From positions 124,001-188,000 of the forward strand of contig SMMW01000641.1 of NCBI GenBank assembly GCA_004794655.1: a DNA stretch of 64,000 nucleotides, given 5' to 3'. Below the pieces are notes generated by a model. The model did no database searches and was not told where the DNA came from. It was given only the letters and a program-made list of their open reading frames with translations. A program made the translations under genes and the position numbers. Numbering within the stretch: position 1 is the stretch's first letter; each line of letters starts with the position of its first letter. This document shows positions 33,660 through 44,719 of the stretch, piece after piece. The stretch is from Marisa cornuarietis (taxonomy: Eukaryota > Mollusca > Gastropoda > Architaenioglossa > Ampullariidae).

Positions 33660-34650
33660 GAGAGAGAATCTGTGTGTGTGCTTTTACTGTGTCTGAGACA
33701 AACTTGTCGAATTTTAAAGGATGACATCTGTCGTCTGTTATACTTTGGAGGGACTAATTCGGGCATGTCATACTGAGGGTTACTCGAGGGCCGCATGGGT
33801 CACATTTATTTTGTCATGAGGGCCGCACACGTGTACAGTGTGGGTCGCAGGTATGCTTGCAAAGGGCCACATGCTGTCTCCTACTCTGCTCTGTATTTCT
33901 CTATAAACTGAGCTCTAATTTAAGGTGGTGATCTATGTTCCTTTATACCCGTCTTGTGACGCACGCGGTCACGTGGCTTCTTTTTCGCTCTCAGTAATGT
34001 TTAGCTTGAGGCTGTTACAACTGCAAGCACACTTCAAGCTTCTTTCTGATGCAAAAAACTGAGACTTATAAAAAGTATTTCTCTGTGGTTCGCAAATAAT
34101 CCATTTCACATACAGACGACATTGGGTTACACAGCTACACTGTCATTATAGAGATTTATTCACAAACACGATATTTTTTTTTACACCAATCACTATATGT
34201 ACCGACGTATGAATGCTTCTAAAGTCCAAAAGTCTACAGTCGGAAAATATTAATGAGATATCTTGGTCACTTTCTCCAGAGAATCAAAGGAACAACCTGT
34301 TACTACTACTTTCGAGAATCAGATATCAATTCACAGGAATGAGCCGGCATATCTATCCCGATGAGTCAGTTCATTAACAATTTTTTTGTTTTAATCTAAC
34401 AATATCTCTGGTTTCCCTTCAGCGTCTGTTTACTCAGCTCAGCTACTTGTCTGCCATTTAAAGCTAATGTCTAGTCGGAAGTGATTATAGCTGCTGAGCT
34501 GATGATCATGTAACATGATGAAACAATTCTTGAAACCAAGAACTACGCTGGTGTGTATGAGATTGCCTCCCTTTTGCTGTAGGGTTTAGTATGAGAAATG
34601 TTGTCAATACTCGGAGGGAGAGGCATGGTCACCGCCATCAACCCTATAGT
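33660..34650. other. Spacer, no gene seen
   Basis: AT-rich single-copy-looking DNA without coding signal that I can support. Confidence 0.4.
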
Positions 34651-34654
34651 GGAC

Positions 34655-34805
34655 AGGTGAGTTTCTAAACAAACAGCCGGCCCAGGTATCCACGTTTTGA
34701 TGTACAGTACTGACATGCGCGATCGACGAGTTTATTTTCGAGAGAATTCTATTTAGATGCTTGAGCACTTACTCTGCACTCGACCATTGTGCTACAAACT
34801 GTATG
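34655..34805 (-). pseudogene. Relic of a deleted C1q gene copy
   Basis: Bases 34655-34722 match the 3' flank just past the stop of gene A (13577-13640; shared TTTCTAAACAAACAGCC). Directly adjacent, 34724-34800 matches intron 1 of gene A (18135-18212; shared GACGAGTTTATTTTCGAGAG and GCACTCGACCATTGTGCTAC). In gene A these parts are 4.5 kb apart with exons 2-4 between them. Confidence 0.65.
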
Positions 34806-35057
34806 CGACACCCTGCTTACCTGTAAAAGTCATTAGGGAAAGAGTCACTTTGGGCGCGAATTTCAGGTAGTTATACCTGAACTGTTTTCTTTTTTAAAAT
34901 GTGTTATGTATATAGCATACGGTCATCATCGAGAAACTGTCTAGTACTGAATGTGAAGGAAAGAGGAAAACACTACGAACAATGAAACTAAAATAGAATT
35001 TATTGCCCAGCGTTAGAAAGGACTACATGTGTATGAAATAATATATATATATATATA

Positions 35058-36378
35058 CGAGGTGTGGTAGAAAAGTAATGAGACTAGCAACACTGCAAGC
35101 GATGTTATAAGGCTGCGCTGTTGGTAGATCGCTTGCACGTGTATCAGTCCCCTCCCATAGCTCAGTGTGAGCTTACACTCCTTCCGTTAACTACGTGATT
35201 GGTGTGACTGCTGTTAGTGACGTTGTGTTGTGGTTGTGCGTCACGTAAACTGGACCAGCGCCACTTGGAGTAATGTTGTGCCATTACATTTTGTGTGAAG
35301 CTTGGAGAATCGGGAAGTGGGACGTTTGAAAAGTTGAAACAGGCCTATGGGGAACATTCTTTATCCCGAGCTCAAGTTTTTCGCTGGCACAAATCATTTT
35401 TGAAATGCAGAGAACACGTTGAAGATGAACACCGTTGAGGGAGGCCTTCAACTTCGAAAACTGACGAAAACGTCGAAAGTGTGAACACTCTTGTGAGATC
35501 AGACCATCGTTTAACATGTTGAGTGAACAATTAAATTTCAACAGATTTTCCGTTCATCAAATTTTGACTGAACATTTGCACATGCAAAAGTTCTGTGCTA
35601 AACTGGTGCCGAAAAAAACTAACAGTTGAGCAGAAGGACGATCGCAAAAACAAGTGTTTTGATCTTCTTGACAGAATCGCCAATGAGCAAGATTTCTTTA
35701 GTCGTGTGATCACAGGTGATGAATCATGGATTTTTTAATACGATCCTGAGACCAAGAGGCAAAGTAACAAGTGGCACACTGCGAGCTCTCCTCGACCAAA
35801 GAAAGCTCGAATGAGCAAATCAAAGATCAAATCAATGCTGATTTGTTTTGTTTTGTTTTTTTGACAGAAGGGGAATCGTCCACAAAGAATTTGTTCCTCC
35901 AGGACAAACTGTCAACCAAGTATTTTATAAAGACGTCATTGAAAGGCTCAGAAAAGGGTCGTTGGCGTGAGACCAGACATTGCAGACAAATGGATGCTCC
36001 TTCATGACAACCCCCCATGTCACACTGCCCTCTCCCTCACGGAATTTTTGGACCTCAAAAGGCATTCCTGTGGTTCCCCAATCCTCCTACTCACCTGACC
36101 TCAGCCCCTGTGACTTTTTCCTTTTTCCTAAACTGAAAAATGTCCTCAAAGGATGTCATTTCGGGACTTTAGAAAACATCCAAAAGAGTGTAAGGGACAT
36201 GCTGAAGACCATACCGGTTGAAGACTTCCAGCGCTGCTACCAAAAGTGGGAACAACGTCTCCATCGGTGTGTCGCTGCCCAAGGGAACTATTTTGAAGGG
36301 GATAACATTGATGTTTGAAAAAAATAAAACCTTTGGTAAATAAAAAAATCAGTCTCATTACTTTTCTATCACACCTCG
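35058..36378 (+). mobile_element. Mariner transposon, inactive
   Basis: Inverted terminal repeats of 28 bp differing at one base (CGAGGTGTGGTAGAAAAGTA at the left; complement at 36351-36378), inserted in a TA run, so the TA duplication is implied. 1321 bp. Polyadenylation-type AATAAA lies just inside the right end. Confidence 0.95.
35290..36318 (+). pseudogene. Mariner transposase pseudogene (DD34D)
   Basis: Cut-and-paste transposase of the mariner family. Recognisable in pieces across frames: FEKLKQAYGEHSLSRAQVF and HVEDEHR with an in-frame TGA before GRPST; GDESWIF (first catalytic Asp); WMLLHDN (second Asp); SYSPDLSPCDFFLFPKLKN (third Asp), with 34 residues between the second and third. 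The C-terminus NYFEGDNIDV is intact to 36318. At least one nonsense codon and several frameshifts make it inactive. Confidence 0.9.
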
Positions 36379-36379
36379 T

Positions 36380-37640
36380 ATATATATATATATATATTGC
36401 TGGGTTTCTATACAAACATTACAGAGGACTTTATATATGACACTGTGACAAAAGTTCGTCCCCTAAAATGGGCCATGTGGGGCGGGGGGTAAACTTACTA
36501 TTGTTATGTCCGTCAAAGCAGTAACTTTTTCGAACCAGTTCTCGAAGTAGAAACATCCAACCACTCACACAGGTTCACGCAGCCACAGTGAACAAGCTGT
36601 CTGTCAGTCGAAAATGAGGGAATTTAATGCATTTATCCTGGCGGCCACGTTGCTATGACGACTGTCACCACCATCACACTGAGGACAAAGTGTCAAAAAT
36701 TACCACACCGTCTTGTTCGTGTGAAGGACTGCACGAAGTCATGTGACATCACGTTGTCCAGGTTACGCGCGTGTAAAATGTTGACACGGAATTTACAGAA
36801 AAGAGTTTTATTACAAAAAAGTGAACGATGACGGGTGTTACCTTTGGGCAATGTCTTTCAGTTTCCAGACAAAGGTCGATATTGCTGTAAATCTGTTGAT
36901 GTTTCTGAGATTCTTGGCATATAGTTAATAAAATTAGCGTGAGGACAGCCATTTGTTACACATTCATTCCGTCGTCTGCTAGACAAAAGCGATTATCTTG
37001 GTGATCAAAATTTCCGCAAACTGGGGACAAAGTGTCATGACGCCCGTCAGTATAATTCAGATGGCATTAGTTTAGTGCAGGAAGATGTTGACAAACACTG
37101 TTTGTGTACACAATGTAGAGCTTTGCTAGGTGAACAGTGTCAGTGCACCCAGAATGTTCCGCACTTCGTGGTGTGAGTAGAATTTACGTCACACATGACG
37201 TCACCTCCATCGGCCATTGTTTTAATCGTCAGAAATGACGTAATTCACGCATGAAAACACACAAAACATGTAAACAACAACACACAGCAGACCAGTATTA
37301 ACATGTTATCTTCTCAAACCTTTCTTCATCCATTGATATCGTTTCAGGCTCAGCCCAGAAAAAATAAAGGAGTTGAAAGCAATCAAAGTCCGACTGTCTG
37401 CCAGAGGCGAACTTTATATATATATATATTGCTGAGTTAATAAGTTAATATATATATATATATACACACACATGATCTCTCGAACTGATGGCTCATTCTC
37501 TCCTTGTCAAAAGGTCAAGACCAGTATGTCACGCCGTGTTCTTGATGTGTCATTAGCGTGTCGTTATCGTGAGCTCCAGGTATCTGACTGATGCCCTCAA
37601 TGACTTTTCACCTCCTTCCATAAAAAACCATACCCTACGA
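36380..37640. other. Spacer between mariner and gene C
   Basis: No gene recognised; (TA)n runs at 36379-36398 and 37417-37464. The right end includes the gene C 3' UTR: minus-strand AATAAA (TTTATT at 37656-37661) about 120 nt past its stop. Confidence 0.45.
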
Positions 37641-37776
37641 TATTTTACAAAGTACTTTATTTTATTAAAGTGTTTTTCAGTGAAATTTTGAAAACGTGCG
37701 TCTGGGTAAAAGCAGTTTACGATTTACGGGGTACACTGATCTAGAGCTGCACCACCCCGACTTCCTCTTTCGTTCG

Positions 37777-40700
37777 TCAATCGTCAGGGATGACGAGGAC
37801 GAGGGACAGAAATGTATGATAACCAATCCAGAAAAGGCTTTCGTGATGAGTTTGCAGCCAGATCTGGTCACCAGCAGACGCCACCACTACAATGCCCGAT
37901 GAAGCCGCTACTTCATCCCGTCTTTGACTTGGATTTGGTAATCCACTTCCCGGTCGGCTTCTCACCAAAATATTGCCATTCATCTTCAGGTCAACCAGAT
38001 TGTCCTTCTGTTCACCTGGGAACACCTGGAAGTTGATGATGTAAACACCAGAGTATGGAACAGTGTACACACCAGTTCCTTCCTCAAATCCATTTCCAAT
38101 ATCAAAGACTTCAGTGAAGTTGAGGGGAGCTGATGCTGGAATTCTTATCCTGCCATCACCTTGGTATGGAAACTTGCCCAGAAAGGCTACCTTTGGTCCT
38201 GAAATTGACGACAATGTCAACAATTCTTATGTAACATTAGTATACATACACGTTCAACAACTTTCTAGTCTGCCATCTAACAGAACGGTTAAAGTTTGGA
38301 TTATTGAAGGAGGAAGAAAAATGTACGCACAAAATTTTGCAGCAGTAATTAAACATAAAGCGTGCTATCTACTCCTTACACATGTACCTCCGTTTCCCAT
38401 TTCCTCCGTCTCACGATTCCTCTCAATGTGACCTCCCGACTGTCCTATGTAATATTAAATACGATCAGATGTCTATGGTGTCCGGTCACTTAATCGCCAG
38501 ACATTTATCCCCGACACTTAATCCCCTAGACTTTTAATCCCTAGGCACTTAATTCCCAGACACTTAATCCTCAAAAATGCCCCCAAATCGCGACACAACA
38601 CTCAAAATGGCTCCAAACTAAAGAGAAATGACCTTTTAATCAAACACATTTTCTGATTGGTTGCGGAGTAAAATCTGCACTGAAAACTCACCTCTTCCTT
38701 GAGCATCACTCCTAACACAGTCCACACAGTGCTCGTCCTTCTTACCCTCCCCCCTTCTGCTCTTGCTACTTGTCTACCCATCTTTCTCTGCAGAATCCCT
38801 ATATTTTCTATGTTCTGTTACTTGGTGTCTTTTGTGTTTTTGTGTCAGCTACACAAGCCATCTGTTCTACAGTCATGCGCCGGCACACAGAAAGGTCCAA
38901 GGAGGAAAATGAACTTTAACTAATATTATAGATGTTGAAATGACGTTGAAGTTAAGTATTATTTTAGTTGTCAAACTTATTGTGATGTGAATATAAAAAT
39001 AATTATTTGAATTTGAATTAAATTTTTCACAGACTTCATAATTTTTATTGTTGAAATTTCATTTTTAGGATTAAGTGTCTGGGGATTAAGTGCTTAGGGA
39101 TTAAAAGTCTAGGGGATTAAGTGTCGGGGATTCGATGTCTATATATTATTACACAAGATGAGACGTCTTGCGCAGTCAAAACGCACACATAAATAAATAA
39201 ATAAATACCAATGATCAAGCTGGGAACTATTAAACCTTCCTGGATTATTGCCCTTGAAGCGATTAAGAACAGGAATGTAAAGATGGACAGAGTTGGTAAA
39301 AGGGAGGTAACGTATTGTTTCTGAAGGCATAACTCAAATTCTCGCTCGTGTCTAGTCTTCATCGTGTGAGCCGTTGGCGGATAGTATCGACCATTCGTTT
39401 CACTGCAGTAGGGCAGGAAAGTTAGTAAAGGGAAGCAACTTATTTCATCTGATTTGGGGAGTGTTTTTTATATTATTATTGGAGAGCAAGAAAGGGATAT
39501 AGCACGGACCTTCATTACTGGATAATCTAATTTGAAAAATCTAAATGCGTTTTCTATAAACAAACAGAATACATTTTACAGAAAAGACTGTTTATTTTGC
39601 AATCAATCTTCTTTAACAAGGTTTTGATGACAGAAAAGCTGAATTACTATCTTCTAAAATTTCTTCTACCTTAGGAAGATCCACCATTTTGACAGAAAAC
39701 GGAAGCAAAACCCCTTCGTTTATGGGGTTTGTGACGATTGGTCACTCCTTTGATAGAGCAAAGAGGCAACGAATGAGAGACACTTATCCAGTGAATGAAG
39801 GTCCGTGGGGTAGAGTTAGCTTTGGGTAGCTGAGTGCATTTACCAGTTGTGCAGTTTTACCATCAAAGTTGCGAATTATCCAATATAGAGAAAAAATACA
39901 ACAGACACAAAAGTAACTTTTAATTTTAACGCGTATATTTTTTATCATTGTAGAATTTCGTTATTAATAATATCAACAAATTGTATCTTAAACCATTTAC
40001 ATTTTTATGGTAAAAACTCTCTCTAAACATAGATAACAAACAGAAAAATCTATTGCCTGCCTCGTTTTACTTTTGTGTCATTACTACAACAAGGAATTAG
40101 GTCATGTATTGGTCTCCATTCCAAGCATATTTCATTTTTGCAAAGTCCTCTCCTATTGTTTATGTAAGTAAAGTTTATTCTCAGTATTATATTTCATGAA
40201 AATTGCCAGTCTTCTGTGTTACCTTTAAATTTAAATACATTGAGCCGGTGTACCGAGTGTAGTCACTATGTACATTAATGTTAATAACAATTTACCCAGT
40301 AAATAGCCCATTTTAAGTCATACAATAAATCTCTTACTTTTGAATTATTTGGGAGAGATCTGGACACAAGACAATACGTACGTTGAGGTAAAGCGGATCC
40401 TGTTGTCTGATTTGCCTTTATTCCTTTCACGGCAGACATATCTGTCTGCAGGCCAGTCTGTAAATCAAATGAATTCGTCCCATCAAATGCGTTGTTAAAA
40501 TATTTATCTAAATATGGAGCTGAATTAGTTTACTCCTTTGCTACTGATGAGCTACCTGGAGGTAAAAATGTAATGACGTAAGAACTGCAATGGGAACTGA
40601 ACGAGGAGAGAAAGTAACCTGGAGTGTGGAGAGTCTTTCACGGAGGTCTGATAACTCTTTTCTCATCTCAGCTTCCTGAATCTGCGCGCGCAGCTCCGAC

Positions 40701-42292
40701 ACTTCCTGTGTGAGTCTCCACAACATGGACGTCTGCGGACTGTTGTGTAAAAAAACAATACATGTTATTTCTGCACAACTGTCAAAATGTTCATTAAGAC
40801 TATCTTACAAGGCCACGTTAATTAATTCGATCAGAAAAACTCCTCAGTTTTGAAGCAGCTAGATGTATTTGTTATGCTGGTGAACGTTTGTCGGTGTGAT
40901 TTCCCCTTGATCTGTGTGACGTTATTGCGTCTACGTTGAGACTTTTTGGAATTACTGTTGAAAAAAATTGTTTTGTTTCCTAATTATGAGCGTAGCTTAT
41001 ATTACAGCAGTCCTGATACACAAAAACTGCCAATATCTTTACATAGTGCTTTTCATTATAATTCTGTGTACGCCTCATAGCCTGACTGGCAAAGGTTAGT
41101 GATTTGACCGTGTCTACATAGAATGTGAAGAGGTTAGTGGGTTGATGGAGTCTGGCATGGAATTTGGAGAGGTTAGTGGGTTGATGGAATCTGGCATGGT
41201 ATGTGGAGAGCTTAGGGGGTTGATGGAGTCTGGCATGCGGTGTAGAGAGGTTAGTGGGTTGATGGAGTCTAGCATGGAATGTAGAAAGTGGAGCCTAGTC
41301 TCCTTCTAGACCCTATATTGTTCCTGACAAATCAGAGTAGCTTGCCGTTGAATGGACGGGGGCACTAGTCATTTGTTAACGAACTTATAGCCTCTGCAAC
41401 AAATATACGGAAAGCCCTCAGCGACAAGGGCAAAATGCGACCAGATGACGCGAGTTGGCTCCCTTCTCCATATTCTGAACCACCAACGTGTATTAAGTCC
41501 ATGCTTATACAGCTACTGACACAATGGCCGACAAAGGATGCTGGCGCCGACTGAAAACGCGGCCGTTGGTGGGCACCAGTATTTTATATTAGATCAAATA
41601 GTATTTAATAAATGACTAAATAAATGCTGTTAATTAAATAAAAAATTGAGATAACGCACAGAGGATTGTTGTGAAAACAAAATACTCAAACATGAAATTG
41701 AACATCCCTATCATGGCTACCATGGTTACTATGTGACACATGATCCTGTCGCCAGCCGCCACGTCCTCCCCATTTTCCCTTCGATTGCCCGCTGTGCCCA
41801 TGTGATCAGTAGACTGAGCTCTGCTCACCCGCATACATTCCACTGTACACTGCTAGCGCGTGAGCACCAGTAAATCTCGTCTGTATTTGGCCTTAGGGAT
41901 AAATAAAGTTGTATTGTTTCCTATATACTGTGGGGCCCTATATTTGTTATACTATGAAGACTTTAAGTGTCACACATGGACTCGGCCATTCTCTGTGTAG
42001 CTACAACAATTTACAATAAAACTTTAACAAATGATATGACAATGGATAAGACTAACGGGACTTTAAAACAATGAGTTTGGAGTTGTTACCCCTGAAGTCC
42101 ACTTCTGCAGTCCTGCTTGAGATCTGTCATGAACTTGCGAAGAACTTCCATCTCCGCCTCCAGACGCTGAAGTCGTCTGATGTGCTGAGTCTCAGACTCC
42201 TGTGAACTGACAGGACCAGCAGCCGCATCAAGTGACAGTGACAGTGTCACCATCACCAGCAGACACACAGTCACACCTCCTGTCACCGTCAT
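37777..42292 (-). CDS. C1q-domain protein, gene C
   Basis: Third paralogue, about 273 residues. Coding exons on the minus strand: 42090-42292, 40619-40739, 40382-40457, 37777-38198; intron phases 2, 0, 1. Exon 1: signal peptide almost identical to gene A (MTVTGGVTVCLLVMVTL), then a helix with a Cys. Exon 2: coiled coil (VSELRAQIQEAEMRKEL). Exon 3: 25-residue hinge beginning TGLQTDMSAVKG. Exon 4: the most diverged C1q head, with PKVAFLGKFPYQ, FTEVFDIGNGFEEGTG, GVYIINFQVFPGEQ, and a loop (SGLPNPSQRRDE) replacing the Cys-containing ASCSSG of A and B; closes TFLSLVLVIPDD. Likely secreted. Intron 3 holds a foldback-like element. Poly-A signal at 37656-37661. Confidence 0.85.
38480..39142. mobile_element. 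Foldback-like element with arms of 14-bp direct repeats
   Basis: Left arm (38483-38605, inverted) and right arm (39066-39142, direct) are each built of GGGGATTAAGTGTC-type units in the same order of variants (TGTCTGGG, GCYTAGGG, AAAGTCTAGGGG, TGTCGGGG). The arms are therefore inverted repeats of one another made from internal tandem repeats, as in foldback transposons. The core includes a LINE end. A third arm lies at 3148-3273. Confidence 0.65.
38668..38850 (+). mobile_element. LINE 3' fragment
   Basis: AAATCTGCACTGAAAACTCA onward is nearly identical to 26268-26430 of the larger LINE copy, with a small insertion (CTGCAGAATC). Truncated at both sides; sits between the foldback arms. Confidence 0.8.
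39145..40380. other. Intron 3 of gene C, right part
   Basis: AT-rich, no coding sequence recognised. Confidence 0.5.
41085..41292. repeat. 39-40 bp minisatellite in intron 1 of gene C
   Basis: About five units with core GGTTAGTGGGTTGATGGAGT followed by CTGGCATGGAATGTGGAGA-like ends. Confidence 0.8.
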
Positions 42293-43023
42293 GGTTGGTT
42301 GGGCAAAGGTCTGTTGATAAGTCAAGATTACATTTTGGATCTTTCACAAAGAAAAATTTAGAATTTAAAGATGGTTTTGCATCAATCATCAGAAATATAA
42401 ATGAGCCAATACAACACGCTCTACTTCACACTTAAGTAATGATTGTATTAATGTGTTACATTCTACAAAATAATTCTGTAATCAGGCGCACTAATTATTT
42501 GGCGTTTAAACTCTTGTTTTTGCTTCTAGAGATGACTTCGCTGTCTCTTGTTTTTGATGCAATCTTTACTGCAAAAACGTTTTAAATGTTTTGGTGGCTG
42601 ACATTGGTTCTTTTTCTTTTTAATATTTTATTTATTGATACTGACTTCAGTACATAAAAGATCCCATAAACGTCACAGAAAAGCGGGTGTGACGGGCGCA
42701 ACAGAAACTGCCAACAGTCATGCAACTTCCTGCAGACGTGCTATCACGTGACTCTTGTGGGATAACTGATGTCGTCTGCACAAAATTACTTCAGGAATAT
42801 TTTGGGATATTGTAATGTTCAAACACACGGACTCAATACTTCCATTACTTCTTCTATGCATTTAACTAGAAGTTGAAATTACTTACGAGATCGTATTCAA
42901 CTTGTGAATGTAACAGCTAGGTTTGGAGCAGCCACTGAAACAAATAATAACAAATAAACGAATTCAGAATGTCTTGCAAATCATTACAACTCATAATACT
43001 TCTACGGTGCTGTTTGTTCTTAC

Positions 43024-43083
43024 CCGTTCCTCCCTGCAGCAAGGTAAAGTCAACGCCGAGAGAGCTTCTTGGCCTTTATACAG
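43024..43083 (-). promoter_or_regulatory. Core promoter and 5'-UTR exon of C1q gene C
   Basis: Minus-strand TGTATAAAGGCC (43072-43083) followed by an untranslated exon closing at AACGG|GTAAGA (exon end 43024). It joins the acceptor at 42310, 18 nt before the ATG as in genes A and B. Confidence 0.65.
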
Positions 43084-44003
43084 CGGTACTGACCTACCAC
43101 CGCGCCGACAAAAAGGTGAAATAATAAGCGAAGTGGTATGTGGTGCCATCAGTTCCGCTACATAACTCGTTATCTTTGCTTTGGCCATAATGGTTTCACC
43201 AGAGGGAATTTGACACGTGTCCTGAAAACAACAGTGACAGAATAAAAAACCAAACTGACACAAATTCACAACAGGTTTTCAGGTCTGGTGAGGACTACTT
43301 ACACCAACGACAACAAGCTCTCAGTTTTCCTCGTCCTGGTCAATAACACAAGCAGCAGCAAAAATCACTCTTCTTTATTCTCTCAACCCTGATGTCAAAT
43401 TATACAAGTAGAGACCCTCACAGACGCTGGAACATTAAAGAAAAAGCAGCCGCCATAAGATGCCCACACCCACACAAACCACATGCCATCCGCCCACCTT
43501 TTCCGTTTCCTTTCATCCGACCAATTTAAAAGAAATTAGCAGATTTGTGAGAGTAGGCGGTTATCTGGAGAAGGGATGGTTATATATTCACCTTATTTTT
43601 ATGGACGTAGTATCTACTACTGAGGTAATCATTGGGAAACAATGCTTCCTGCTAAACCTTTAATAATTTCAGTCATATGACCTCGTTATTACTTTTATGC
43701 TATATTTGACTTTTGCAGTACTTCAGGTGTAACTTATGAAGTCGTAGCAAGTTACCAGGCAGGGCTCTTGCCATAACATCTACTGGTCATCCACTATGTT
43801 GCATGCATATTGCATAAGATGAGCAATAAAACAGTCACAGTCATAAGCAGACGTGCCTCGCCCTCTGATATTGTAAAGTTCACTAAAAGTGTGGGGCACC
43901 ATTACACTTCTGTCCTTTACTGTTGCTACCTTACAGTAAGTGGCTTCCTAATTGTACCCAACTTGTTCTCGTGTGAACACAATTGTCGTTATCTTTGATT
44001 GAT

Positions 44004-44057
<54 letters not shown>

Positions 44058-44383
44058 CAAGCATCCGCGCATATATAAAGGCACACACAACATACGGGTG
44101 CATGCACCCACACAGGCATCTACTGCACAGTCAGCTTTGGATGCACACAAATGGCATTCTAGTCACGTGAGCCGTGCTACGGAGGCGTAGAAACGAAGCA
44201 TGAAAACAAGTTTGTTTGCCAACGGTCTGGCTTCACAACGACGATAAAAAAGAAAATTTCTTGGAGGAGCCGTGGTGGTGGAGGAGGGGTGATAACTGAG
44301 ACCACGGGGATGGAAAGAAAATGTCAAGGACACTGACTGTTAGCATGTTCTTGATGTGACAGTGCCAACAGATGTCGATACTG
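43084..44383. other. Spacer upstream of gene C
   Basis: No gene recognised. Contains a (CA)n run at 44009-44055. Confidence 0.45.
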
Positions 44384-44386
44384 TTT

Positions 44387-44716
44387 GTGTGACGTGTAGA
44401 CAGGATAAGACTTACGTAATGTGTGACGTGTAGACAGGATAAGACTTACGTAATGTGTGACGTGTAGACAGGATAAGACTTACGTAATGTGTGACGTGTA
44501 GACAAGATAAGACTTACGTAATGTGTGACGTGTAGACAGGATAAGACTTACCTAATGTGTGACGTGTAGACAGGATAAGACTTACCTAATGTGTGACGTG
44601 TAGACAGGATAAGACTGACGTAACGTGTGACGTGTAGACAGGATAAGACTTACCTAATGTGTGACGTGTAGACAGGAAGACTTACGTAACGTGTGACGTG
44701 TAGACAGGATAATACG
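44387..44716. repeat. 34-bp minisatellite
   Basis: About ten units with core GTGTGACGTGTAGACAGGAT followed by AAGACTTACGTAAT. Each unit contains TGACGT and TTACGTAA, both CRE/bZIP-like half palindromes. Single-base variants (CCTAAT, CGTAAC) toward the right. Confidence 0.9.
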
Positions 44717-44719
44717 TAC

